64,000 bases of DNA from Rhizophagus irregularis (GCF_026210795.1 NC_089437.1:930001-994000), one strand, 5' to 3'. Positions 1 through 10,955 are shown, counted from the first letter of the stretch. The notes: generated by a model from the letters alone, not told the origin. Translations and numbers: made by a program.

Positions 1-2450
1 CCGCTTTCTATGAGAGTGGTCCGCTTATTCAGATGATTGCAAAAATACTGGGTCTTAGATCTCCCAAAGATCTACGTGAAGGATTATCAGATAAAGACCG
101 TCAAAATGTTGAGAAAAGAATAAAAAATCTTAAAATAAGTGATAATCATAGAGTGGAAAATAGGCGAAAATTTAAGATTATGAAATTAACTCAAACCCCA
201 GCTTCTTACACTATGTTTGATGGAGTTGACGGTAGTAAGACTGATGTGAAAACCTATTTTCAAAATAAATACAATATACGTCTATTATATCCATTTCTTC
301 CTTGCGTTGTCGTAAGTAAAAATAAATATCTTCCAATAGAAGTTTGTGACGTAATTCCGGTAAGTATATATTCATCTAGTGATATCATATGATTATAAGA
401 AATTTTTTTTATTAAAAAAACTTTTTATTTCTTATAACAGGGACAACGATATATGGGGAAGGATACGAATCTAGCAAATGAAATGACAAACTTTGCTCGT
501 CAAAATCCTAACATTCGTGCAGATAAGATCAAGGCTTGTCTCAATATATTAAATTATAAAGAAAACGAATACCTTAAACAATTCGGGATGGAAATATCAA
601 ACGATATGACCGTGGTAGGTTTGATATGTTATTATTGTATTATAGGAATATATTTTTAATGTGAGTTTACAGGTGAATGCTAGGATTCTCCCTACTCCAA
701 CAATTCAATACCATCAATCATCAAGGGAGAATCGTGTCCAGCCGAATGGTGGATCATGGAATTTACGAAATAAAAAAGTAATAAATGGTGCCACCCTCGG
801 CTCATGGTCAGTTTTGGTCTTTTCAAATTCTAGTGATCAAGCTATTGAGTTTTTCGTGAGAGAATTAATTGTTACATGTCAAGATACGGGAATGGTAAGT
901 TAAATGATATCAACCCTTTTTCGTATGAATCATTCAAGTTTCTAATCATTTATAATAGAATATCTTTGAGAGGAAACCTCCAATATGTCGTGAAAATCCT
1001 ATAGGAAATACTGAAGAATCATTAAAAAAAGCTTGGTTGAGGGCTGGAAACAGTGCGAAGGCTAAACCACAGCTTATTCTTTGTATTCTCCCAAATACTG
1101 GATCACATTTATATGCCGAAATTAAACGTGTTAGTGACACAGTTATTGGTGTCGCAACACAGTGTGTCCAAAGTACACACACGATAAAACCAAAAAAACA
1201 ATATTGTGCGAACGTCTGCCTAAAGATGAACGTTAAACTTGGAGGAGAGAATTCATTCCTCATTCCTGAACATATTCAATTTTTGGCAGATGAGCCTACT
1301 ATTTTGATGGGCGCAGACGTTACTTATCCTTTGCCTGGTAAATTGTAATTTTTTTTCTTTTTTTCACATGAATTACTTTGATATATTTATGTTTCTTGCA
1401 TCTTTTCAGGCGATATCAAATGTCTATCTTACGCTGCTCTATGTGGTTCTATGGACGCTAAGGCATCACGTTATGCAGCGTCAATTAGAGTTCAATCTGG
1501 CCGTACTGGAATAATAAAAGATTTAGCAAATATGGTTAAGGAATTGTTAAAAATATTTTATCAAACTTGTGGGAGAAAACCTAAAAAAATTTTATTTTAC
1601 CGAAATGGAGTTTCAAAGAGTCAATTTATAAAGGTACTAGAGTGTGAGCTAACCGCGATTAAAGGTAATTGAAACATATTATTATTAGATTTATTCATGC
1701 TTTTCATTAATCTATTTAATTACTACAGACGCGTGTCAAAAGCTTGAGGCTAATTATAAACCCACTATCACGTTTGTTGTGGTACAAAAGAGACACCACA
1801 CCCAATTCAAGGCGCTGATAGAACGGGAAATTGTTTTCCTGGTACTGTCGTTGATATGAATATTACACATCCACATCCACTTGAATTTGATTTTTGTAAG
1901 TAATTAAATTGTTACATTTACACATAAATTCTGTAACATTTCTAAATGACTAAATTCTTACCAGATTTATTAAGTCATGCCGGACTACATGGAACGTCTC
2001 GGCCAACCCATTATTATGTTTTATATGACCAAAACGGATTTGATGCAAATAAGCAAGTCAATTTAATCTAATTTAATTATTAATTGTTGTGTAACTAATA
2101 TATAATTAATAATTTAGGTTACAAATGTTATCTTATAATCTTTGCCACACATCTGTGCGTTGTACGTGTGCAGTATCTTTGGTAAGATTTTATATTACGT
2201 TTTTTATCATTATAATATGCAGTAAATGATTTAAATATCGTATTATATTTAATTAGGTACCTCCGGTATATTACGCCCATTTAGCTGTTGCTAGGGCAAG
2301 ACTTCACTAATTCCGTGATAAGGAGATCTCATTTGGAGTGGTAAAGAAAGAGCTGAGAAAGGTAAATTAAAGATTTTTCGAATGTAAATTTTTCTCAATT
2401 ATCTCAGTTTTATAATAAACTCCTCCTTTTAGGTTATGTACTTTATATAA
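1..2450 (+). pseudogene. Argonaute (PAZ-Mid-PIWI), 5'-truncated by window edge, decayed
   Basis: The reading frame is open from base 3. Ten exons join across nine introns (360-440, 615-672, 895-958, 1338-1409, 1665-1728, 1896-1964, 2053-2117, 2182-2256, 2362-2432). The product follows the Argonaute order: end of PAZ (PYLPxEVC-like, VIPGQRY), L2, Mid (SAKAKPQLILCILP), and PIWI from KLGG and GADVTYP to the C-terminal VMYFI. Argonautes bind small RNAs and silence transcripts. Breaks: a frameshift near 1812 (the PIWI frame ends at TGA 1857-1859, while the family sequence resumes two bases over, FPGTVVD), and an in-frame TAA at 2308-2310 just after the catalytic-His segment YYAHLAVARARLH. Of the DEDH tetrad, the first Asp (GADV) and the His remain. 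The Glu position reads Gly (GRTGIIKDL) and the third acidic position reads Asn (FYRNGVS). Slicer activity is therefore unlikely even without the breaks. AGO-like genes are expanded in Rhizophagus. Confidence 0.9.
2053..2117 (+). other. GC-AG intron inside the Argonaute gene
   Basis: The exon ends AATAA and the intron starts GCAAGT and ends TTTAG. Splicing here restores the conserved DANKLQML reading, and no GT nearby does. The remainder of the donor (AAGT) is perfect, as is typical for GC donors. Confidence 0.75.
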
Positions 2451-3058
2451 AACCATTGTTTTTCAAAAAATATTTTTTAAATTTTATATCTATCGATTTA
2501 TTTCGGGTTAAAAGTATTTGCTTGCAAATTGTATTTAAACCAAAAAAAAAATTCTTATATTTATATCGGAGATTTTTTTTTTTTGTGGTAAAACGAATTA
2601 CTGTACTTGATTGATTATTTATATGATAAAGAACATACAAAAAAATAAAAATTTGAATATAATTTATATAATTTACATTCTCCTTCAATACCACGCCTTC
2701 ATCATATCCAATGAAGAAGTAGTATTTTTCATGTACTACGTAAATTACCTATATATTGAAATGACAACCTTTTCCTAGAATCTAAATCGTTAATATCGTT
2801 ACACTATCGTTACCAACTATATTATCAATTACATTATCTATTTTAATTTTTTTTCTTTCTTTTTCTGATGTCCACCACTCTGTTATCACCTACTATACTA
2901 TTCAAGTCCATCATCTACATGATCGTCGTTCCTAACCCTTAACTCATTTCAAATTCAACTACATCACTACACCTCAGCAACCATAATCTTTTTTACTTCC
3001 GAATCAGTAAATATTTTGTTATTTTATTAGACCTCGATCGGAGTTAATTCTCTCATAA
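2451..3058. other. No gene seen
   Basis: AT-rich sequence downstream of the Argonaute relic. The open frames here are low-complexity (for example a minus-strand frame at 2443-2694 rich in Ile, Phe, Asn and Lys) and show no family motifs. Confidence 0.5.
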
Positions 3059-3247
3059 TTAAATATCCATAATTTTAGATGGTGTCATGACAACCTCTTT
3101 CAATTTGTCCCTCACTAACGGTTGATCATCAATATTCCTTCGTTCCATATCTGCCACTTCGTACTTACGTTTTCGAGCATTCCCATATATGATTCCATGA
3201 TTCGACGTCTGTATGACACCTCGCACATTTTCAGATTTAACGTAATC
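3059..3247 (-). pseudogene. Short coding-like fragment, unidentified
   Basis: This is a 62-residue open frame on the minus strand ending in TAA, with no start codon. It has balanced protein-like composition, unlike its surroundings, with a basic stretch NARKRKYEVADMERRN followed by QPLVRDKLKEVV. It looks like the last exon, or a surviving piece, of a decayed gene. I do not recognise the family. Nothing upstream on the minus strand joins to it convincingly. Confidence 0.35.
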
Positions 3248-3534
3248 TCAAATACTCTTCTTTTATATAAACAAGTAAACATTTAACAAAACGGGAGCTT
3301 TTGACTAATAATTACAAAGTAAAATATATCATTTTTGTGGTTATCAATTTTTAATCGTTTATCTATTTTATTAATTAATTGATTTTATTTGAATCACATC
3401 ATTGCTGACTAATTAAATCTAACATTCCGATCTAATATGTTACCAGTTCTTGGTAGTAACCAAATATATTTTAACGGTAATAGTCAGCACTTACTTTAAA
3501 AAAATTATATAATTAGTAAAAAATTAAACAGGTA

Positions 3535-3960
3535 TTTTAAAATCAGTACTCATTGTAGTACTGCAGTAGTAAGAATAGTAAGAGCGTCATCTTAAAATGA
3601 AAAAAGAAATTGGCGCTTACTATTGTACTGAAGTGTATCTCCTGATCCTTGAATTCCTGATCAAAAAAAAATTTTTAAAAATGAAAAAAAAATTGAAAAT
3701 TAGTATTTACCATAGTACTGCAATGGTAAGCATATCTCCCAATCCGTGAGTTCTAATCCTAAAGACAAAAATAAAAAATTAAAAAAAGAATATTAGTATA
3801 AAAATCAAATAAAAAAAAATATTATTTCAAAATGAAAGAAAAATTGAAGTTGGTGTTTACTATACATAGTACTGTGTGTCTCCTGATTTGTGAGTTTTCA
3901 ATCTGAAAGGACGAAAAAATAAATTTTTTGAAAATAATAAAAAAAAATATCAATATTAGT
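3535..3960. repeat. Three or four diverged tandem units
   Basis: Units of roughly 110-150 bp carry a shared phrase: a TTACYATAGTACTG-like stretch, then a CTCCTGATYYGTGAGTT-like stretch, then A-rich filler (around 3545, 3615, 3705 and 3850). They are strongly diverged and non-coding. Confidence 0.5.
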
Positions 3961-4019
3961 AAAAATAAAAATAAAAATAAAAATAAACAGAAAAAAAAAA
4001 TTTATCAAATTCATTATTT

Positions 4020-4460
4020 TCTTTCCAGATTCTTATAGGGATAGTTAATCTCATCCTAACATAATTTAATTTTATGGAATTACTAACTGAAATTGAAAGA
4101 CAAAAATATAAATTATCTATTGATCTTTAATACTCATTTAAATTTTTTTTTTTTACTCTTTAGACGAAATAAATTAATCGCTTACTCTTGATTATTGATT
4201 ATGCAGATGGTGGAACATTAAGAAATTATTTAAGGAATAATACTATTACTTTTGAATGTAGAAATTGCAAGTGCGATTTTGTGATTACGTGATGGCAAGG
4301 AAATCATACACGGAGATCTTTTAAGTTGTAAGTATATTCATAATATTTAATAATTCGTTTATATTTACGTAATTAACACACCTTTATTTTAGATCCCAAA
4401 CAATTTTTTGAAAATAAATCTACAAGACGGTTCTGGAGTATACCGATAAATAGGGCATTG
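4020..4460 (+). pseudogene. Dead copy of the kinase family (exons 2-3 and start of 4)
   Basis: The sequence parallels the intact kinase at 51623-53034. A TTCCAG acceptor at about 4028 leads into VN..I.FN-like codons. Another acceptor leads to DEIN, then codons equivalent to ADNGTLRNYLRN (near 4205-4240), and finally the catalytic-loop segment ending GDL at about 4320. Stops and frameshifts interrupt every exon, and exon 1 is absent. The copy breaks off before the DFG region and runs into the repeat array. Confidence 0.7.
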
Positions 4461-4699
4461 GGTATATCATTTTTTATAGTGCTGAGTGGATATTTCACTG
4501 TTATCACCTACTCGTTTGAGGGTTCAGAGATATTAATGACTAAGTCGTTGGATCTCTTTTCTATTTCTGAAATGGAAACATCGGATTGAAGACAAAGAAC
4601 AAAAAGAATCCAAATGACGTGTTCAACAACTTTCGGCTTGCCATGTTTATTGAGCCCCAGACTTTTTTCCCGGAAAAAAACAATACATAGGACTTTATG
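4461..4699. other. Spacer before the tandem array; no gene seen
   Basis: Contains only a weak minus-strand frame with no recognisable motif. Confidence 0.3.
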
Positions 4700-6800
4700 C
4701 TTATCTCTAGAATCTCTAGAATAACATTATCAATAATGAAAAGGAAACTGATCATAGCTAACAGGCAACGACACCGATTAAGGAGCTTCAGTTATTCTCT
4801 GTTAAGCCAAGGAGTCTGGGTGGGTTGCAGATGTCCAAATCCGCCCCGCACCGATTGAACCTTACCCTTCGAGCGACTACATGAGATGATGTAATGGAGA
4901 GTCGCCCAAAGCGTAGGCTGCACATCAGTTCATACGATACACACAACGGCGAATGCGTACCGTCGAAGTAAATTGTGCGAGAACTTAACCGGTCGTCACA
5001 CACTGTTAATTATAAACTATAAGAAAAGTTGATGACTTGAATAATCAGTGGTATGTTATTGCATAATAATCCAAAATATTTCACATGATATATATAATAC
5101 GTGCTAATCCCTAGAATAACATTATCAATAATGAAAAAAAACCCCGATTATAGTTAACAGGCAACGACACCGATTAAGGAGCTTCAGTTATTCTCTGTTA
5201 AGCCAAGGAGTCCGGGTGGGTTGCAGATGTCCAAATCCGCCCCGCACCGATTGAACCTTACCCTTCGAGCGACTACATGAGATGATGTAATGGAGAGTCG
5301 CCCAAAGCGTAGGCTGCACATCAGTTCATACGGTACACACAACGGCGAATGCGTACCGTCGAAGTAAATTATGCGAGAACTTAACCGGTCGTCACACACT
5401 GTTAACTATAAACTACAAGAAAGTTGATGACTTGAATACTTGAATAATCAGTGGTATGCTATTGCGTAATAATCCAAAAAATTTCCCATGGTATATAGAA
5501 TACGTGCTAATCCCTAGAATAACATTATCAATAATGAAAAAAAAAACCGATTATATTTAACAGGCAACGACACCGATTAAGGAGCTTCAGTTATTCTCTG
5601 TTAAGCCAAGGAGTCCGGGTGGGTTGCAGATGTCCAAATCCGCCCCGCACCGATTGAACCTTACCCTTCGAGCGACTACATGAGATGATGTAATGGAGAG
5701 TCGCCCAAAGCGTAGGCTGCACATCAGTTCATACGATACACACAACGGCGAATGCGTACCGTCGAAGTAAATTATGCGAGAACTTAACCGGTCGTCACAC
5801 ACTGTTAACTCTAAACTACAAGAAAGTTGATGACTTGAATAATCAGTGGTATGCTATTGCGTAATAATCCAAAAAATTTCCCATGGTATATATAATACGT
5901 GCTAATCCCTAGAATAACATTATCAATAATGAAAAAAAAAACCGATTATATTTAACAGGCAACGACACCGATTAAGGAGCTTCAGTTATTCTCTGTTAAG
6001 CCAAGGAGTCCGGGTGGGTTGCAGATGTCCAAATCCGCCCCGCACCGATTGAACCTTACCCTTCGAGCGACTACATGAGATGATGTAATGGAGAGTCGCC
6101 CAAAGCGTAGGCTGCACATCAGTTCATACGATACACACAACGTCGAATGCGTACCGTCGAAGTAAATTATGCGAGAACTTAACCGGTCGTCACACACTGT
6201 TAACTATAAACTACAAGAAAGTTGATGACTTGAATAATCAGTGGTATGCTATTGCGTAATAATCCAAAAAATTTCCCATGGTATATATATTACGTGCTAA
6301 TCCCTAGAATAACATTATCAATAATGAAAAAAAAAACCGATTATATTTAACAGGCAACGACACCGATTAAGGAGCTTCAGTTATTCTCTGTTAAGCCAAG
6401 GAGTCCGGGTGGGTTGCAGATGTCCAAATCCGCCCCGCACCGATTGAACCTTACCCTTCGAGCGACTACATTGAGATGATGTAATGGAGAGTCGCCTAAA
6501 GCGTAGGCTGCACATCAGTTCATACGATACACACAACGTCGAATGCGTACCGTCGAAGTAAATTATGCGAGAACTTAACCGGTCGTCACACACTGTTAAC
6601 TATAAACTACAAGAAAGTTGATGACTTGAATAATCAGTGGTATGTTATTGCGTAAATAATCCAAAAAAAAATTTCCCATGGTATATAGAATACGTGCTAA
6701 TCCCAGAATAACATTGTCAATAATGAAAAAAAAACACGATTATATTTAACAGGCAACGGCACCGAATAAGAAGCTTCAGTTATTCTCTGTTAAGCCTACA
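4700..6800. repeat. Tandem array of five ~400-bp units plus a sixth truncated unit
   Basis: Units begin GGCAACGACACCGATTAAGG at 4764, 5160, 5563, 5958 and 6353 (periods 396, 403, 395, 395). A truncated sixth starts at 6752 and keeps only its first ~46 bp. Each unit has a ~250-bp core, clearly GC-richer than the surroundings, and a ~150-bp AT-rich linker with TTTCCCATGGTATA. Each core carries a 70-71 residue minus-strand frame (MCDDRLSS...). Unit 5 has a one-base insertion (near 6470) that breaks it, and the cores are too similar for selection to be judged, so I do not call a protein. A single diverged core recurs at 20955-21180, again upstream of a HEPN-like gene copy. It could be a satellite, a non-coding RNA unit or the 5' end of a larger element. 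Confidence 0.9.
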
Positions 6801-6854
6801 AACATACAGAGTGATGAGAAAGTTATAAAAGTATAAAAAAAAGTTTATATCTCA

Positions 6855-6950
6855 GAAATGACGTAAGTACCATGGGAAATTTTTTAAATTATTACAATTA
6901 TTACGCAATAACATCCACTGATTAGTCATTTAGTCATTACGAGGAAATAT
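6855..6950. repeat. Inverted copy of the array linker
   Basis: This segment (ACCATGGGAAATTT, ATTACGCAATAACA, then CAxTGATTAGTCATT) is the reverse complement of the linker present in each array unit (for example 6630-6700). The last unit and this segment could form a stem of about 60-70 bp. The same inverted piece occurs at 24465-24560, and the direct-orientation version at 21360-21425. Confidence 0.75.
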
Positions 6951-7059
6951 CAGTTAAAAAAAATTTGTCATTGTTCGTCATGTTCGTCACCAATCAATCA
7001 TAGACAAAAAAAACACATATATAGCCTTTTTTTTTTAACTTTTCCTAGTCTATATATTA

Positions 7060-7271
7060 ACTTCTTTAATTAACTTCTTTATTTAACGCGTATTTCTGGA
7101 TATAGTATCTATTAAACTTATTTACTGCGTAATATCATAATCCTTTATATTTAGTATTTAGTATCTATTAAACTTATTTACTACGTAATATATATTAACT
7201 TCTTTATTTAACGCGTATTTCTGGATTAGTATCTATTCAACTTATTTACTGCGTAATTTCAATTTCGAACC
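7060..7271 (+). promoter_or_regulatory. Short duplicated 5' flank of the HEPN-like gene
   Basis: The phrase ACTTCTTTATTTAACGCGTA plus a following ACTTATTTACTGCGTAAT-like stretch occurs at about 7071-7130 and again at about 7196-7260, ending a few bases before the ATG. The paralogue at 24.7 kb has one copy of the same flank. Position and conservation suggest a 5' UTR or promoter element. The function is inferred. Confidence 0.45.
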
Positions 7272-8674
7272 ATGCGCAAAAAATCATCGCTAAACCAGTG
7301 GTTACGGTCTGGTGTCGTTAAGCAAAATACTAAGAACACACTTGATTCCACCTTGGATACCTTATATCAAATTTGTCAACTAAACGTCACTCGCGAGTCC
7401 ATTTCACGTTCTCTCAAAGATATTCTTCAAACCGATCTAACCTTCCGACAGGAGCAGCAAGAACACTCTAAAATATATAATTGGTTTCAGGAACGACAGA
7501 AAAAGCCAACTCCAATTTCAATCTTTAAAAAGACGCGTATTTTTTCATCTGCCATCGGATCTCATTCAACTATCAACATTGCAAGCTCCCCTAACAACAT
7601 TACGAGTTCCCCTAACAACGTTGCAGGCTCTTCTAATAACGTTGCAGGCTCTTCTAATAACGTTGCAGATTCCCCTAATAACATTGCAAGTACCCGTGAT
7701 TCCTCACCTCCACCTATAAAACAGAGATATTCTTTCTCTGAAGCGGAGCAAGGTGCTGTGGTCGAAACTTTTTTAACGCTTGCGGAGAAGGCCATTTACA
7801 ACTTTCTCGTCAAATATGAAGACAAGCTTCCCGATATACTTGTAGAAAATTTCGCTTCTAAACAGAACCCACCAGTCAGCAAAGATTTCCGGGATGCTGA
7901 TGTTCTGTGTATGCTAAAATTTATAATAGAAAATATTAAAATATTTTTGAAAGAATCAGCATTTCATGGTTCTCATAAATCCAAACCTATCGAACTACTA
8001 AAAGATTTTAAAAAAGATGTACGTCATAAGAATGCACATGGGATCGTTGAGAATAATAAAGGGCGTTGGTGTGATCTTTCTCTGCAACGAGTTGTTCATT
8101 TGACATGTGAGGTAGTTACATGTCTTGGCAGTGACTATAAGGAGGTATACGCTGCAAAGGAAAAGTTTGACGATGAAATCCTTAAACGATGGTCAAGTAG
8201 AGCAGCGAGTGATATTTCTAATCAAGCACCATCATCATCAGATTTTTTCACAAATTTAAGAAACGGTAGTGACACGACTTCTTTGAATAATGAAACTTCT
8301 AATCAATCCAGAGCATGTCCATTGAAGCGAAAACTGGATGACACAGACTTTGACCAGATGACGGATTTTGTGTTGGGTGTATTTAAGAAGATCAAAGAGA
8401 AGAAGACGGGTGAAAAACAAAAAATCTTACAGTTGTCATTGGAGAAAAACGAGACCTTGATAAAAATTTGGAGGATGGCAATTATAAAGAGAACATATAC
8501 AGAACAAATAAATAAATTTGTTTTGTTCTCCAATTCGATGTTTAATATGGTAAGAATATGTTGATCATTCTTTTCACGCAAAAATCTTTAAAACTAATTA
8601 TTACTTAATCACAGAATTTAAGCTTTAACACCGAAGACGCAGATCATGATAGTGATAGTGAAAAGGTTGTATGA
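7272..8674 (+). CDS. Putative HEPN-domain protein, lineage-specific family
   Basis: Exon 1 (7272-8549) and exon 2 (8615-8674) join across a GTAAGA...CACAG intron to give 445 residues. Without splicing the frame ends five codons later. Residues about 1-100 are polar and helical. Residues about 100-142 are a seven-residue minisatellite repeat (NIASSPN-like). Residues about 160-290 are a helical block containing DVRHKNAHG, that is Arg251-x4-His256, the RX4-6H signature of HEPN ribonucleases, followed by two predicted helices (WCDLSLQRVVHLTCEVV). A Ser/Asn-rich linker follows, then a basic CPLKRKLDD stretch that could be a nuclear signal. The C-terminus is acidic (DADHDSDSEKVV). Two broken paralogues lie at 21.5 and 24.8 kb. 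HEPN assignment rests on the motif and helix pattern only; substrate unknown. Confidence 0.65.
7574..7695 (+). repeat. In-frame 21-bp minisatellite in the HEPN-like gene
   Basis: About six copies of a 21-bp unit encode a seven-residue NVAGSSN/NIASSPN motif. The paralogues have different copy numbers (four or five in the 25.05-25.15 kb copy, two or three at 21.68 kb), so the linker length is evolving by slippage. Confidence 0.85.
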
Positions 8675-9266
8675 ATTTACCTTGATATTGTTCAATTAAA
8701 GACTAGACTGAAATTACAATTATTTGGAGTCTGGAGAATTTCATGTATTCTTTACTTATTTAAATATATATAATGTATATATATATTTATATTTCTTTAT
8801 TTTTATATAATAATTCCTTTGCTTTGTAAATAAATCTTCCTGTTTATTAATAAAAATTTTAAAATCGTTAATAACCATCTGATAATCAATTTAATCTCGG
8901 AATGAAAATTCTAATATTAAACGCATTTCTAACTTTATGTATATTTATTATTCTACAGCTACAATAAAAACAATAAAAATAAGATTCGTAACCAATAGAT
9001 TGTATACAGTATACATTATTTGTGAAATAAAGCGGATAAAAAAAAATTGCGTGATATATTGTGTTAACAAACAACTCCGCAGAAATGTGAGAATATCGAA
9101 ACTATTAATTTTACATTCATTGAGCCAAATTAAATACTATTCCAAGACTTACTGCAAATATCATACTAAATATGAAGAAAAGAAATTTTTTAAAAAAAGG
9201 AGCAATTAATTTTCTTTGAACGCGCAGATGTACAATTTTAGCTACGAGTTAGTGGCCATCTTTAAT
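8675..9266. other. No gene seen
   Basis: AT-rich 3' flank. Overlapping frames at 8886-9209 on both strands have no recognisable features. Confidence 0.5.
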
Positions 9267-9435
9267 CTAACCAAATTTTAATTGGTTACCCCTACGGACA
9301 CATCAGGAGTCAATTGTAACAATTGTAAAATGATCACGTGTTAGCGCATTAAAGTAGGATCAACACGTATTTATGTGTGTGCACGTGACGTTCCTGATGG
9401 GTTTGTAGGGGTTATCAATTTTAATTAGGTTACCC
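9267..9435. mobile_element. MITE, ~170 bp, imperfect terminal inverted repeats
   Basis: The left end (TAACCAAATTTTAATTGGTT, then ACCCCTACGGACACATCAGGA) pairs with the reverse complement of the right end (TAACCTAATTAAAATTGATA, then ACCCCTACAAACCCATCAGGA). About four fifths of the bases match over ~42 bp. There is no coding capacity. Ends and target duplication are not sharply defined; a TA target is possible. Confidence 0.7.
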
Positions 9436-9853
9436 ATGGAAATAGTTGAAGATCGAACAGTCACATGATGTAGTGCACAGAAATCCCATGATTGTGGCTG
9501 AGTTTATTACAATATGGAACATTTCTTATAATATATTTTAGTTTTACTAGTTACTTAAGTTACTTACATTAATTAATCACTTTTAGTATTATTATTGTTT
9601 TTGACTCATAAGTATTCAATTATAAGTATCAGTTTGATTATTATAACATTAGAAAAATTGCTTTATTAGTTTAGCTAGAGAAGTTTCTTGGGATTTACAG
9701 TTGATAAATCATATAGACATGTGGAACTTATACAAAATGGTAATAGAAAGGTTTTTACAGATAATTGCGATGAGAAAAGGACAATTGATTGATTAATCAT
9801 ATTCGTATAATAGGATAAGTTCAAACTGTCATGCATGAAAATGTAAACATATA
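9436..9853. other. No gene seen
   Basis: AT-rich spacer between two transposable elements. Confidence 0.4.
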
Positions 9854-9963
9854 CAGTCGACCCCTATATAGTCACCCCCTGTATAATCACATCATATAAA
9901 ATTCCCCTTTATAAGCACACCATATTTTGGCCCAATGTACTAATAAATCAATTTCATAACTCC

Positions 9964-10132
9964 GGACAAGTATAATCACGTGCTAATCGGCCATTTTATT
10001 AGCTGCGGCAAGTTAGTACAAAGAATTATTACATCATAAATAAATCATATTACATAATCATAAACAATTAAACTATTTTTTTTACTATATATAGACTACA
10101 ATTCCCACACAAGCCTCTTCAGGCCGTTTTTA
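9964..10132 (+). repeat. DIRS left inverted terminal repeat
   Basis: It runs from GGACAAGTATAATCACGTGC to AGGCCGTTTTTA and matches the reverse complement of 14570-14738 base for base as far as I can read. A further 19 bp (9945-9963) belong to the element end and are matched only in the internal complementary region. Confidence 0.9.
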
Positions 10133-10169
10133 ACTTGTTGCGGTTCGCTCTTGTTAACATCTTCAAGAA

Positions 10170-10955
10170 ATGACTAACGAAGAAAACGTTAATAATATTA
10201 ATAATACAAATGAAGATGACCTCGATTTTGAGGAAAACGACTCAAATACCTGGACTGCTAGCGGTCCCATGGCAAACTTACCCACGGAAATTTATTGTGG
10301 AAACTCTCTCGAGCCTGCTGTTAAGAAGAAAATTTTCCAGGCCGAACCTCGAAATAAAGATATCTCCTTTACACCACTCAAGATGGAGCAACGCATGTTG
10401 TCCGTCATGTCCCGTTTCGACAAAGAAACTGACAAAAACTATAGTAGACTGCTCTATAAAACGTCCTCAGTTCTTAGACCGATCGATAATACACTTAGGA
10501 TGGTTTATGCTTCAAAGCCGACCGAAGACACTGGAGATTCCTACGAGTCTTGGCTCCAACTTGAACAGACAGTACTCAACTCCAGGGCCCTCCTTTTGGA
10601 CGCCTTATCATACGGAAATGACCTACGTAGAGAACTGGCACTTAAGAACCTCTCTTCCAATTATAGAAAACCTACCGGTCAACGAGGTGTTTTTGGGGAA
10701 AAACTACCAGAGTTGGTTCAACAAGAAAATGAACTTAACAAATTGTTTAATGAAGCTGCTTTTCAAAAGAAACGAGCTCAACAAAATTCAAAACAAAAAC
10801 AATACTCTCCTGTCAGTTTTAAATCACCTACAACAGGATCTCAAAATTCATACAATTCTTACAAAGGAAAGAACCGTAATTATTCACGATCCCAATCACA
10901 CTCACAATCTCAGGGAAATTTTCAGTCAAGCACGTCAACAAACAACCAAAAATAA
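10170..10955 (+). CDS. DIRS ORF1, gag-like protein
   Basis: This is a 261-residue ORF starting 38 bp inside the left repeat. The N-terminal ~30 residues are acidic (Asn, Glu and Asp runs). The middle is predicted helical (PLKMEQRMLSVMSRFDKETD, WLQLEQTVLNSRALLLDAL). The C-terminal ~60 residues are basic and rich in Gln, Ser and Asn, a likely nucleic-acid-binding tail. No zinc knuckle is present, as is usual for DIRS gag. The 3' end overlaps the pol frame, which is -1 relative to it. Confidence 0.8.
   Translation: MTNEENVNNINNTNEDDLDFEENDSNTWTASGPMANLPTEIYCGNSLEPAVKKKIFQAEPRNKDISFTPLKMEQRMLSVMSRFDKETDKNYSRLLYKTSSVLRPIDNTLRMVYASKPTEDTGDSYESWLQLEQTVLNSRALLLDALSYGNDLRRELALKNLSSNYRKPTGQRGVFGEKLPELVQQENELNKLFNEAAFQKKRAQQNSKQKQYSPVSFKSPTTGSQNSYNSYKGKNRNYSRSQSHSQSQGNFQSSTSTNNQK

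Noticed and set aside
4764-5159. 5S rRNA, U snRNA or tRNA-derived unit in the tandem array
   Set aside because: No match to recalled 5S, U1-U6 or 7SL conserved blocks; only a B-box-like word without a correctly placed A box.
4764-6752. CRISPR-like array
   Set aside because: Units are ~400 bp with similar linkers, in a eukaryotic context; no short repeats with unique spacers.
10210-10870. Long frame preceding pol in the +1 frame relative to gag
   Set aside because: Its first part is only a shadow of gag; conserved pol sequence starts in a different frame near 10980.
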